DNA of 64,000 nt, taken from contig JAMWFC010000009.1 of the NCBI GenBank assembly GCA_027475525.1, forward strand, positions 1,984,001 through 2,048,000, in the 5' to 3' direction. A model generated the notes under the pieces. It made no database searches and was not told the origin of the DNA. It worked only from the letters and a program-made list of their open reading frames with translations. The stretch comes from Macrolepiota albuminosa (taxonomy: Eukaryota; Basidiomycota; Agaricomycetes; Agaricales; Agaricaceae). A program made the translations under genes and the position numbers. The number at the start of each line of letters is the position of its first letter. Position 1 is the first letter of the stretch. Shown in pieces: positions 23,582 through 35,570 of the stretch.

Positions 23582-25563
23582 ATGTTTCCTCTTATTAGAT
23601 TTGCATGCATTGCTCCCCGCATTTTAGATGAAAATGAATGCCCTCCATCTAATATTGAATATTATACAGATGAATATTCTATATATTATAATCCTCTTTA
23701 TTATCCTGATTTATATTCTCATATATTTCAATCATCTCAATCTATTATTAATTGGCTTCTTATTATATTTCAAAATACTGCATCTTTATTTAAATTTCTT
23801 ATTTATTTTTTAAACAATAAATTTTATATATATGATATTACTAAGCAAATATCTATTGCTTTAGATTGTTTTGATATTTCATCGCAACATTTTCATCCCA
23901 GACATTATCATACTGCATTTTTAAATTCTAATTTGTCTGCTTTGCATGTTCATCATCCAATTTGATTTTATTATAGCAACCAACATTATATTGATTCTTT
24001 GCATAAACTTAGTTTTAAAATTCTTAAAGAAACTTTTATTCATTTTCAGCGTCCAAAATTACAAACAAAAACTGCTTATATTAATATTCTTTTAGAGCAT
24101 TTTATAAAATTTAGACATCAATGGTTAACTTTTAATAATAACCAACTTGCTTCTGCCTTAAATATTACTATTTCTAATGAATCTTTGCATACTCTTTATT
24201 ATCAATTAATGATTCAAACTTTTGGTGAAGCTGCTACTAAATGTTTTGTTATTCCTGATAATCCTTCTTTAAATTTATCAATTAAAAAAAACCATAATGC
24301 ATTTTTATATGATTTATTAAATCCTTCTATTATTAATCCTAATATTATACCCTCCAAACAATTTCCTAAAAAAACTCTTCACCTTTTACTTTTACAATTA
24401 CATCCTTTTCGGCGTCCTAAATTTGACTGCACTCATTCAAGTATGGTCAAAGCTATTATTACTAGTTTTCATATGTGATGCACTTTACTTATGTCTTGTA
24501 CTTTATCTCAAATTCATTCATATATTTTATGCTATAATTATAAGCAAATTGTTTTTTCTTCATCTTTTGAAGAATCTATTTATTCACTTTTAGAATTAGA
24601 ATATAGTTCTTATTTATTATCTATTCTTACTTTGTCGTGCAATAAGCGTCTTAAATCTATTCAATATTCAAATAAAATTATAAAAGCAGAATTAAATATT
24701 GATCAGCATAATAAAATTATAAATGAATGGCCAACTGTGCCTAATGATGATCTTATTATGAATTGTGCTGAAAATTATCGCAAAGCTTCTATTTGGATTC
24801 CTTCTAAAATTTGTGCAGTTTGTGCTCGCCAACAATCTCACTCATCTATTAAATCATTTTCTATCACTTCTTTTCAAGATATCAAACAATTAAATCTTGA
24901 TATTTTAAAAATATTTGATTTGCGCTTTTGTAATGACTTTTCTACTCTTTCTACTTATCTTGCTGGCTTAATGTTAGATATGCGAGGTATTTTACAAAAT
25001 TCTTCTATAACAATTTATATTTGTCATGATTGTAATATTGATTTAAATAAGCAATGTATACCTAAATTCTCTTTAGCTAATAATCTTTATAGAGGTAAGC
25101 TTCCAGAAGAATTTTCTGATTTAACATGGATAGAAGAAATGGCTTGTGCTATTTATTCTAATTCTGCTTATATTACACGTCTTCATCAATCTTCTGATCC
25201 TAAACAACTTAAAGTATTTTATGGTAATACATGTGCTCATGATATGAATATTGTTTCTACTGCTTCTGCTTTACCTCATACACCTGATTATATTTCTGGC
25301 ATACTTTCTATTGTATTTATTGGTCCTGGCCAATATAAATCTGATTGTTTAAAAAATATATTTCGTGTTCGAAAAAAAAAAATTTGGAATTTTTTATTTT
25401 GGTTAAAATATAATGCTCAAAATCCTTTATATGCTAATATTGAACTTGATCAATATGCATTAAATCTTTATCCTGATGATGCTGCTCTTTCTAATATTTA
25501 TGATCGTGTTATTCATGATACTGAACTTTCAGTAAAAGAATCTTTTGATACAGAAACTGCTGG
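23582..25563 (+). pseudogene. Helitron protein, N-terminal half with DUF6570-like domain
   Basis: One frame over 660 codons, interrupted by TGA at 23963-23965 and 24476-24478. The part from 24750 resembles the DUF6570 module of fungal Helitron proteins: paired cysteines (CAVCARQ; CHDC), then DLTWIEEMACA, VFYGNTCAHDMN and LSIVFIGP. The first 300 residues are not recognised. An ATTAG just before the first residues may be a splice acceptor. The frame is cut at 25563 by insertion of C2. Confidence 0.85.
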
Positions 25564-25737
25564 TGTAACCTGAGTTACGAGTTAGAACTATCTTGTGTGT
25601 ATCACACAAGCGCTAAATCAGACCGCAGTATCGGATTTGACTAGTACTTAGAGTGAAAACAAGATGTTGGCTTATATAATACTCTACTGTATAAGAATAG
25701 CGTCGTTGACGCTAATACTACGTATGACTCCGTTACA
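25564..25737 (-). repeat. C2 3' LTR
   Basis: 174 bp, TGTAACCTGA...CCGTTACA on the plus strand. It has short inverted ends (TGTAAC / GTTACA). Confidence 0.93.
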
Positions 25738-25748
25738 TACCCCCCAAT
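25738..25748 (-). promoter_or_regulatory. C2 polypurine tract
   Basis: ATTGGGGGGTA on the minus strand against the 3' LTR, identical to the tract of C1. The 350 bases from here to 26104 are the 3' untranslated part of the element and hold no gene. Confidence 0.82.
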
Positions 25749-26104
25749 GAGACCGAATACTCGGTCTTAGGAAGGAAGTTGGAGCGAGATGTTGGATGCA
25801 CAATAGTGCATACTCTCAATGAATACACGCGTATTGCATGGCTGCCAGACGTTAGCAGTTGTTCGCAGCGTAGATGCGTCATCTAGACACACTGGAAGTC
25901 AGTCCTTATCAGACAAGGGCGCACGTTGCGCCAGCAGTAGATGCAAGATAAATATGTATATACTAAAATAAAAAAAGACAAGAATTAAGAGTGACCCCGC
26001 CTCTGGGTCTGCTGTATCTACACGCAACTCTGGAGTGCGTATCAGCTGAAATGGTTCGAGTGAATGACTCAGAGGTACCTACACAACAAAATATTAACAT
26101 GGGT

Positions 26105-29038
26105 CTAGGACCCGGATGACGATGCTCCCGCAACCGCGCCCATCTCAGTCACCATTGACTCCTCCTCCAGTGCGACGTTAATTGCAGGAGGGGGAGGCGC
26201 CAATTCCATCCTTGGTGGGGTTATAGGCCCCTCGACTGCAGGCATGTCTACCACCATAGGCTCTGTTAGTGCGATGTTAATCGCTAAAGCTGTGGTGGTG
26301 AGCGTACCCTGCTCTGCCGTGCGTGACAGGAGATTGACCCAGCCTGGGTCCATGTCAGCTGTGGGCAGGTCATGCGCTGCCGTGCGTTTTAGGAGGCTGA
26401 CCCGATTCGGGTCCATGCCAATCAAATAATAGAGGCCGTTGGCCTCAGGGTTTTCTGGGAGCTTGCTCTCCTCATGATGCTTGAACATAAGACGATAGTG
26501 ATTGTCTTCAGTCATCTCCCGCCATCCATCCCATTGTGGGATTGCAGCAGGGGTGCCATACTTGGAGAGGCGCTCCATGTGCTCGTCATCAACCTGTTTG
26601 AAGATGTCCATTGACATTGTGGGGGAATGGAACTGCTGTTCCAGGAAGACTACACCGTACATGTACGCGTGGTCCACCCATTCCAGCGGGATCCGGTTGT
26701 ATAGAAGGACGCGTAACGCGTCGTCATTGGAGAAGTTCCGTGCATGGTCGTCGGGCACGTGAACTTGGTGAATCTTGAGCTGCGGCCCACATTGGGGCTC
26801 AAATGGCTGCTCGGGGAACATGGCATCATACGAGGCAATTGCCTCTTGATAAAGCCCTGGACGGGCCATGACGAAGGTCATGCACCGCACAATCACTGGC
26901 TTGGCTGCGCTGTTAGCGCACAGAGCTCGACATAAGGCAAACCTGAAGAGGGTCCACCAGTGCATGCGACACCTTGATAGGTATTTTCCAACCCAGGTCG
27001 GCCAAAGACCAGCACGTACTGCGCCAGCTGGTCGAGGTCGAACAGTGTGGCTGGATCCTGAGCACGCATTACGCGCAACGCCATGGTGCCATCGTCTTTT
27101 GTGTGCAACAAGCGCCCCAGAATGTGTTGTCGGTCAACAAGAGCGACGTCTTCAGGGCCCTGCATCGGGTTGATGAGGTCCTGGTACTGAGGCTCCTTCA
27201 TCAGGAGCTGCATGGTTCAATCATGCAGAGCCTCAACTGTCCGCTGCACGAACATCTGGAGCTCTGTGATCAACATGTACACGACGATTCTGTCGCAACG
27301 CAGGACGTGCACATTCATGTAGTACTTATAGAGCCGTTCCAGCTCTAATGGAGTGCAGGGAAGGCCACGTGGGGCGTGCTTATACACAATTGTACCCGGG
27401 ATGTGGGCACGATGGCCAGAGGAATACTCATATGACGCCACTCTATTAGTGTCAGCTCCCATCAGCACCGTATTCGTGGCATACGAATAATAGGTGCAAT
27501 GGCTGAGTGCTCCTCTAAAGCACGAATTCAATTGCTCAATATCGAGCGGCCCCCACACCTTCACCTCCAAGCCATTGGGGATCTTCCCCGAGAATTCATC
27601 CTCGGCCCTATACTTCTGGGCCTGTAGCTCCTTGGCGCGAATCGCCTTCTTTCTTGCAACGCGCTTATTGCACGATACTCGTTGGAACCGGTCTGCGGCC
27701 AATTCTCCCTCCTCCCCATCCTCCTCCTGCTCTGAGCTCAACTCTCCATAGTCGCTCTTGTCGGACAAGGATGGTACTGGTGCTTTGTCTTTTTCAGGCA
27801 CGGTCTTCCCTCTCGCGGTCGTCACCAGACCATCATACTGCTCTGGCGTGCAGGGGTCTGGGGTCAATACGACCACGGGGTACTGCTCTGGTGGGGCTGG
27901 TACAAACACTGGCAACATAAATAACATCTGGACTTCTCCCGCTCATGCGGGAATGCCAGCAAGGAAGAGTATAACCTCCAATTTGGAGGCATCGAGAGGC
28001 GGCTTGCAGCTGCGGTGCTGATGAGACGGCCCTGACTTGGCTGGGGTGGACGATTCTAGTTGTGGCTGAGCTACCGGAGGGGCAGGCGCATTTTGCGCCA
28101 GAGTTCTCCCTCCAGGCTCAGCGCAAGGAGTGACGGTAACGGGCGCTCTTGGCACCACAGCGACGGTTTTGGGCCCCCTATGTGGAGCCTGGGATGATGC
28201 AGGTTCCCGCTGGCCCAGGGACAGACCTGCCAAGGGTTCACTGACTGCAGTCAGCGACTCTGAGGAGGCCTGAGGGCCCAACTCGGGTAACCATGATGAC
28301 GAAGTCACGGGCTGAGCAGGCTGCTCATGGCATGCAAATTGCGCATCCGACGGCATCCTTGCCCGCGGAGGGTCGACCGGTTGACTGGGCTGATATTTAG
28401 CCCTCTTGACCTCGGCGATCGATTCCTCACCCGTGGCGATTTTGCGCTTAGACGCGCGTTTGATCTGTTCCAGCACTACGACGTGCTGCCTCTTCATCAG
28501 CTTGATCTGGTCAAGCAATCCCTCCATCACCATCACAGCCAAACTGTCCTGCAGGAAGGATGCAGTTGCAGGGACTGGCTGTCCTGCTGCTTCCAGTCTG
28601 CCCAACAGCACGTCTGACGCTGCTAAACTCTGCGCTTGTGGCGCAGGCTCCCCATGACTCTTCCATGGGCTGATGCGCCCATGGTACTGATGGCGGCCCC
28701 ATCACCACACCCGCATACATCGGCTGTGACACAGCTGGACGTGACAACAGTTCCTGGTAGTAGCGCTCACGGCACGTACTGTCCTCCAGGCGCCCATAGC
28801 GCCCTTCATCATCGACCTCCATCTCTTGCGAGTGGAGGGGTGTCTGGTATGGAAGCAGCTTGTCACGGCCTGGACAGGCCATGCCCACTGACTGAAACTG
28901 GCTTACCGCCAGATATGGCGGCTGCCTCTGGTACTGATCAGGATAATCACGGTTTTGTATATTCGGGGGTCTCCCCCCTCCACTAGAGCCTTGCCGGCTC
29001 TGATCACTCTTTTGCGGCCCCCAATAGGCCATTTTCAC
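26105..29038 (-). pseudogene. C2 third ORF, unknown, about 980 codons
   Basis: Extra gene downstream of pol, same strand. It starts at ATG 29038. Open pieces lie at 29038-28511, 28611-27943, 27927-27217, 27213-26893 and 26965-26105. Breaks are a frameshift near 28550, in-frame TGA at 27943 (a CAA codon in C1) and 27217 (CAG in C1), and a deletion near 26970. The N-terminal third is Pro/Gln/Ser-rich. Then come a coiled-coil-like part, an acidic stretch (SSEQEEDGEEGE) and a conserved C-terminal domain shared with D (HAPRGLP; LVFGRPG; FVMARPGLYQEAI; WVDHAYMYGV; IPQWDGWRE). It has no membrane segment or signal peptide that would suggest an env protein. Confidence 0.75.
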
Positions 29039-29065
29039 TAGACACGTAGACTACGTGTATTGGGA

Positions 29066-29090
29066 CTGAGAAAAGAAAGAAAAAAAAACA
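29066..29090 (-). promoter_or_regulatory. Possible 3' splice site before the C2 third ORF
   Basis: On the minus strand, a run of about 20 pyrimidines ends in CAG, 28 nt before ATG 29038. C1 keeps a pyrimidine run ending in AAG before the same TCCCAATACAC sequence (about 3310-3345). This would suit expression of the third ORF from a spliced subgenomic RNA; no donor was identified. Confidence 0.4.
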
Positions 29091-29195
29091 ATCTCCCAAC
29101 TCCGCTAGTGGTGTAAACAACTACAAATACACACCACCCGGCCTATCACCGGCGATCAAAGTGGACTTTGTTCACATTCCACCACCACATGCGTG

Positions 29196-31348
29196 TTACG
29201 CACGTTTTGCTAGCTGTTGAGGGTGTTTCATGTCCTGCAACTCTAGATACCTGTCTATCGCTGCAAGGTCTTTGCAGTTCACTAGTGGTTCCCAGGTAGT
29301 ATCACCTAAGCTCTACCTTACCTTGAATTCGAGGCTTCCTTTTGTCCACCGATAACCTATGAGGTCATCTACAAACTACTCCTGGTCATTGCCAGTTCCA
29401 AAGTCATACGGCTCTGGAGTTGCGCGATTAGGAAAGAGCGCATCACTACTGGCCATATATGGTCGCAATAGCGACACATGAAACTTGGGAACTATCCTGC
29501 GCTCTTGCAGCACATGGGGTAGTTCCAGCACATAGTTAGACGTGCTCGGCTCTGCCTCAAGGACCTTATATGGTCCAATCCACTTCGGACATGGGGTAGT
29601 TCCAGCACATAGTTAGACGTGCTCGGCTCTGCCTCAAGGACCTTATATGGTCCAATCCACTTCGGACACAACTTACTCGCCCTGCCTTTCGGCAGGTTCA
29701 AGTTCTTCATCAAAAGGTACACTAGGCTCCCTTTCTCGATGTCTGGCTCATCACGTCTGCGATTATTCGCATGTTTGGTCTGCCATACACGCGATTCTAT
29801 AATCGCGTCATGGGCATCTGCCAGATTCCTTAGCACGTTGCGTGCAAACTGCTTTACTCCCACATGAATAACTTCGTCCGTACGAAGTTCACGAATCATG
29901 GATGGCATGTAGCCATTGTTGAGTTCAAAGGGTGAATATCCTGTAGTTTCTGATATGCTCGCGTTTATTGCAAATTCCATGAGGGGACATCTATCCACCC
30001 AGTCCTTCTGATCAGGACGTACGAACACTCACTGTCAGGGGACTCCTCATTCCTTTCTTCTTTCACTCTTTATTTCTTCACTCTCCTTTCATTCACTTCC
30101 TTATTTCTTCTATCATTCTCTCATTTTGCTGTTACTACTTTTTCAACACTATCTGTTAGTACTATTCTCAACCTTTGAGGTGCTCTGGTTCTTTAGCTAT
30201 CACTCAGACAAGTGTGGGCCCTTCAGCACCGCTCCAGGCTGCTTAGATAAGCCAGAGTTTGCCTTTCTGACTTCTAAAGTCCGGAGTTTTCCTCCCTTGT
30301 TTGCACACTTGTTTGGTTAGTCAATTTTCGAGTTTTTAAGGTTTTGTTGTACTGTACAGTTGTTTCCCACGCTTCAGAGGCCCCAGAAGCGTCCAACCTG
30401 GCATAGGGAATCCCCAGACTTGTTCTCTTTGGATCTCCCTCTGCCAGGTGAGTAGCTACCTTGATATTGTCAGTATATATTCTAATACACTTTGGATCTC
30501 CCTCTGCCAGCTGTGTGACTGAGCCACAGCCTCTAGAGGTTGCCCTTACACTCACAGGATTTGCGCGATATTTCTATTTGCGCGTTCAGTTTGACCATCC
30601 GTTTGCAGATGAAACGACATTGACATGAGCAACTTTGCTCCCAGCAGTTTGTGCAACTCCTTCCACCATTTGGAAGTGAACTTAGCATCTCGATCGCTTA
30701 CAATCGAACTTGGCAGTCCATGGAGGCGTACTATCTCCTTGAGATAGATCCACGACAAGTCCAACGCTGTCATGGTGGTTCTCACCGGAATGAGATGGAC
30801 CATACTGGTCATTCTGCAGATCACTACCCACAGGTAGTTAAAGCCTTTCGACTCGGGGAATGGACCTATAGATGGACCATACTGGTCATTCTGCAGATCA
30901 CTACCCACAGGTAGTTAAAGCCTTTCGACTCGGGGAATGGACCTATAAAGTCCATCCCAATCGAATCCCAAGGTTTGACCGGTATAGGTAGCGAGTGAAG
31001 CTTTCCTGGTGGCTTCAATGTCAAGACTTTCGACTGTTGACATAGCTCGCATGTCAAGCAAAATTGGCTTGTCTTTTTGGCTATTTGCGGCCACCAGTAC
31101 CAGTGTTGCACATAGTCCAGCGTTTTCTGAGTTCCGAAGTGGCCCACTACTCTATGGGCCTGGTCCAGGATAGTCGTAATCAACGACCTCTCCCAGGGAA
31201 TGCAGATGACTTTGGACCCCGTGGGTCTGGTAAGGTAGATAAGCTGCTGCTCCACCTTGAAGCACGGATGCGCTTGGATATTGTTCAGAATCTCTAAGAA
31301 GAGATTATCATCCTTGTATCCTTGCTGGATACGTGTGCGGAATTGCAC
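29196..31348 (-). pseudogene. pol: C2 integrase and chromodomain (part after B2)
   Basis: Continues the pol frame cut by B2. Zinc finger (HFGTQKTLDY then CLTCELCQQ), catalytic Asp in GMDFIGPF, Asp in SDRDAKFTS, Glu in QTERANR, then a 515-bp insertion (30033-30547), the GPY/F-like core (SKLCPKWIGPYKVLE) and a chromodomain. Two TAG codons (TGG in D) interrupt the chromodomain. Two exact 77-bp duplications (29512, 30794) also break the frame. The stop at 29196-29198 ends pol. Confidence 0.88.
30033..30547. mobile_element. 515-bp hAT-like non-autonomous insertion
   Basis: Present in C2 but not at the equivalent place in C1 (near 2448). Flanked by the exact 8-bp duplication ACACTCAC (30025-30032, 30548-30555), the length typical of hAT elements. 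Ends are TGTCAGGGGACTCCTC and, reversed, AAGGGCAACCTCT, a weak inverted match. Inside, a direct repeat of CTTTGGATCTCCCTCTGCCAG occurs twice (about 30427 and 30490), and one strand is pyrimidine-rich near 30050-30120. No ORF. Confidence 0.7.
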
Positions 31349-32392
31349 TGATGACGCCAACTGTGGTTGGGTGCGCTGGACGTATACGCAGTACAACGCC
31401 GTCTCCAGCGCCTGGCGTACGGGTTTGTGAGGAGTCCCGGCAGGGTCCCGGTGTGCTCGAGCAGAGGTGATAGGGCAATGCGCTAGATGATAGCGCCTCG
31501 GGTGCTACCTAGCAAGTGGTAAGCGTCGTAGTTTAGGAGAAGTTATAGAGAAATAGGCGAATAGCGCAGCGTAGCGTGCCTGTAGGTGGCACCGTAAACG
31601 ACGAAGACGAGATAGACGAAGCTAGCGCCGAACTTGGTGACAAAGTCAGGCAATGCTAGCGCAATTTGAACGCTAAGTGTAACTGGGTGCTCAAGAGGTT
31701 ACAATTCGTTGTTATATACATGGCAAGTAGCTAGTTTTTATACTATGCGCTACATTATTTCCAAAATAAGTCCATTGACGGCGCTACCAATTAGCACCTC
31801 TCTTCGTGACTGTAGCTAACGGCCACCTGTCAACGGCGACCTGCAGCACATGGGTGATGGCGACCAACGGCGACTCAAAAACTACTTAGAAGTGGTACGA
31901 GTTTGCTCACTTTTTTGATGTAATTTAATTGGCCATGCCATCCCGGGGTATGGTCGGGGAATCCTCGACAGACGCTGTGAGCGCTAATTCCGGCGCTAAA
32001 CATTGTACCATCTTTTGATAGATTTAAATGTTGGGTCTGCGTGTATCCTGTCTCGTCGTCATTGATTCTTTTAGACTTCTGATTGAGGTGCCTCGGTGAT
32101 TGACAGCGCCAATTGCTAACTCCTTTCAGTACTGATCGGGGTTTGGTCAGAGTCACCTCCCGCCGTTATGCTAGCGCTATGAGTTCTGAGTCTTCTTGGT
32201 CTTCAAAGTAACTGAGTGGAGTGCGCTGAGGGGCTGATACTGGTGATTGAGATGAATGGATAAGTCTTGCCATAGAGCGCCCGCGCTAGGGCTGCTCTGT
32301 ACCCAAGGCTGGTTGCTAGAGCCTCTAGTGTGTCAAGTGTTGGTCAGCCTATAATGTCCCTTGATGCACTCAGTCCGAGTAGAAGCCTATCA
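31349..32392 (-). repeat. B2 3' LTR
   Basis: 1044 bp, TGATGACGCC...AGCCTATCA. Complete, unlike the B1 partner, and lacks the hairpin of B1. Confidence 0.95.
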
Positions 32393-32401
32393 TCTCCCCC
32401 C
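32393..32401 (-). promoter_or_regulatory. B2 polypurine tract
   Basis: GGGGGGAGA on the minus strand next to the 3' LTR, same as B1. Confidence 0.85.
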
Positions 32402-32481
32402 AACTGAAAAATTGACTGTCCTCAGTCAAACGCCGTCCTTAATTTGACTGCGCTACGGTCCGTATAATGCCGCCGGCGCCT

Positions 32482-32489
32482 TATAAAAG
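32482..32489 (+). promoter_or_regulatory. TATA box of B2 cargo gene 1
   Basis: TATAAAAG 49 nt before ATG 32539. The flanking leader is nearly the same as in B1. Confidence 0.72.
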
Positions 32490-32538
32490 TCGTTTTCAGC
32501 ACTTCACCTTCCCGTGTTTTCCTTCCCATCTTTCCAGC

Positions 32539-35024
32539 ATGTCCACTCCTTTCGATGCCTCTGCTCTCCGCAATTTCCTGGCTAAGGCCTCCTATTTATT
32601 TGATTGCGCTAAGTCTGTCGGTCCCGCCGATGTGCCACAAACCGTCCCTGGCATTATGCAACTTTATCAACGCTGGCCCGTGGTCCGCAGCTCCGACAGT
32701 TCCTGGGAGCGGGGTGACGAGGTTCGCGAGTGGTGCGTGGCCCGGTACCGTGAGTATGAAGGTGCCGATTGGTTGCGCCCTTTCGCGGACCTTTTTGTAA
32801 GTTTCTAAGTTTGATTTTGGCTTTGTGGCGCTAAGGTTCAGCGCCCATACTAGGCTCCCTCCTTATCCGACAAGATCGACGCGTTGTTGGCTAGTACCAA
32901 GGTCAGCGAGGTAAGTCCTTCCTTTTCTTCCCCCCTTTTTCCACTGTTAATCCTTGAGCAGTCGGTTGCCACGTCTCCCACCGTCGCCAGTCTTCCTACT
33001 GCCCCCTTGGCCTCTACTGTCCCTTCTGTTCCTACCACCCCTCCTTCTTCGACTTCTGTTCCGCCTCCTTCCGTTCTTGGCAGCCCTTTTCATGGCGCTG
33101 CTTCTTCCATTCGCACTGCCCCTCCCCATTCGGCCATCAAACGTATTGCCGTTTCCCATAGCGAGCCACGACCCGGCCCGACACGCCCAACTTCCCACAG
33201 TCCTCTGCATAATTTCGCCATTGTTATTGAACGAGCGCCCCCTGCTCGTGCTAGTTCTCCCAAACGTACCGTGTGTTCCTTCCCTATCTTCCTTACTCCA
33301 TTTTTCTGACTTCTCCCCTTCCAGATCAATCTCCCTGCTCGTGTTCCCCCTTTGTATGTCGTAAGTGCTTTGCTCATTGTTGCTAGACTTTAGCGCCTAA
33401 ATGTTAATGTCGATAGGCGCCTAACCAGACCATGTTCACCGACGCGGAGCTTCGTGACCTTTTGCATCTTTGCCGTGATACTACCGTCATTGATACCGGC
33501 ATCCCGGCTGGTGTCCAAGTACTGGGTGGCAAGAAGAAGGTTACCGTTGCACCCTTGGAGTGTCGCGTGTTTAGGGCAAAGATTGGCACGGTAAGCACTG
33601 GTTTGCCCATTGGTAGGTTCATGCTGTCGCTGACTTCTTTCTTAGTGTGACAAGTGTTGGTCTGAGAACGATCCTGAGGGCTGCTGGTTTCCTACCGCCT
33701 CTCTGCCTTGCTATCGGTGCGATGCGTTGAAACGAGGCTGCACCTTCAACAGGATTCGTACTCGTGAACATGGTAGGAATGCCATTATGCAAAGGAACTA
33801 TGAGCGCGCGGTGTTGGTTCGTAACGCCCGGGACTTCGTGCTGCAGCAACGTGATCTGGCAGCTACTCACCAGCCCACAGTAATCAGTGCAGCCAGCCTG
33901 GCGCTGCCGACTACCCAGGATGGTACCACTGTGGCGGCACCTTTTGCTTTCTCTCCTCGTCGTCCCGTTCTTTCGAAACGTAAGCCTGTTGTTGCGTCTC
34001 CTGGCAAGAGCCCTGGTAAGCGCCACGAGCTAGCGCCTGCTACGCCTGTGGTTTTGTCTTCGACCGAGTCTTCTACAGATGAGGGGGAGGGCACTGAGAG
34101 GGATGCCAAGGGAGAGAATGATGATGAAGCTGAGCCTGTTGTTGATGCCGATGCGCTGTTGGCGGTACACGCTCTCCTGCTTTGCCTTACTCCCCCTATC
34201 GCCGCTAACCCTCGTCAGAGTGGCCCCAGTGGTAACCAGTACGCATTTTCCTAACTTCTTTTTCTTCGCGTGCTAACTTCTTGACTGATAGGTCCCCCAC
34301 TCCTGTTCCCGCCGTAGTGGCTATCCCTGCTGCCGAAGATGTCGTTATGTCTGACGCTGGCGCTACCCCTGCCCCCAAGTCGGTTGCGGCTAGCGACACT
34401 CCTGTTGCTCTCCCTATTACTCCATCCCTTACTCCTCCCCACAGCTCCTCTTCTTTTCCTAGTAGTCATGAGACTTCTGCGGCGCCGGAGTCCGAAGGAA
34501 CCCTGGTGCCAGAAGGTGAGCGTCATCGCTGCTGGAGATACTTGCCTCCCTACGGCATCCATCTTTCTTCCGCTAGAGCTATGTCCCCTGGCAACGAGCG
34601 CCATGAGTGGACACCCCGCGCGCCTGTAACTGTCCAGGTACATCCGTCTTTGTTCGTGCCCTTTTCTCTCCTTTTCTAATCTCCCAATAAGTTCGATCCC
34701 TTTTGGACGCCCCCTCCCACCATGCGAGTTTCTGGCGACACCTTCCCTTGGCTTGGGGACGAGTTCTCCTATCCCGTTACTCCTCTCCGTCCCTCTGCCG
34801 ACCTTCGCCAGCAACTTCGCCATATCGAGGATGTGACCGAAGTCGTTGGTCGTGAACTTGCCAACCTGCGTCCTCGCGTTTCCACCTTAGCTCGCTGTGA
34901 GTGCCTCCTGCTCAAGCTCCATGACGATATTACGGCTGCGCTTGAGTGGCAAGCGAGTAACTTGATCCAGGATGGGGACTTGCTTCCTTTGGGCGATCCC
35001 GCCCTTCCCGAGTATGATCCGTAG
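32539..35024 (+). CDS. B2 cargo gene 1: Zn-cluster protein, eight exons, intact
   Basis: Exons 32539-32796, 32854-32910, 32962-33270, 33325-33360, 33417-33590, 33646-34238, 34292-34637 and 34692-35024 give an uninterrupted 701-residue product. Introns are 51-57 nt, GT...AG. Exons 1-5 end in phase 0; exon 6 ends in phase 2. The ATG follows a TATA box. N-terminus: helical segment (LRNFLAKASYLF...WPVVRSSD). Middle: Ser/Pro-rich. Exon 6 starts with C-x2-C-x8-C-x8-C-x2-C-x5-C, then RKRGR-like basic residues, a likely binuclear zinc cluster. Acidic and low-complexity stretches follow, then a leucine-rich C-terminal exon. It lies antisense inside a retrotransposon. A nuclear DNA-binding role is inferred only. 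Confidence 0.8.
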
Positions 35025-35570
35025 TTGCCGACCCTTAGCGCTTTAAACTTCTTATGGACTTTGTCATTTGATACGTACTTTGTAGTGTGTGATACTAAAA
35101 TAAACGCCCCCCTTTGCTTCAAATCGTCAGTTTGTAAGTAATCAAAAAGAAAAATAAGTAAAAAGGGGAAACGCTCAGTAGATCATCACAGCGCAAAAAC
35201 CCCTTTTGCCGACGCGGTCCAATAGCCATTACCGCGCCAGCCTAAGTAGAAAATAGGAACTGTCTGGAAATAAATAAGCGGATCCATGTAAGAAGTAGAG
35301 CGTATAAAGAAATAGAAAACCAGTGATCGCTTATGCCCGTTTAGTGCGGTTGTGAGTAAGCGCTAAACATCGAATGTCGATTCCCTTTTTGGAGGGACCC
35401 AGAATAAGTTAAACGCTTCTGATTGGCTAGCGCTCCTGTTAGGGTCCTGGCTCCTTGAGAAAAGTCCTCCCACACTGTCGCTAATCACCACTTGGAGTCA
35501 GGCTTTCCATGTGCGTGTCTTGCTATTCTTGGCGCACTACAGTGCCCTTCTGACAGTCGCCCAAATCCAG
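35025..35570 (+). other. Spacer with deletion of the B2 cargo gene 2 start
   Basis: 3' flank of gene 1, then sequence matching B1 up to about 35485. About 300 bp present in B1 (TATA box, ATG and most of exon 1 of gene 2) are missing here. Remnants of the end of exon 1 and of intron 1 lie at 35495-35570. Confidence 0.6.

Noticed and set aside
26105..29038. Third ORF as an envelope gene
   Set aside because: Position fits, but I see no signal peptide, furin-like site or transmembrane helix, and the N-terminus is Gln/Pro-rich like a scaffold or nuclear protein.
30033..30547. The 515-bp insertion as a tRNA-derived SINE
   Set aside because: There is a tRNA-like stretch but no convincing A and B boxes and no terminal A-rich tail; an exact 8-bp target duplication suits hAT better.
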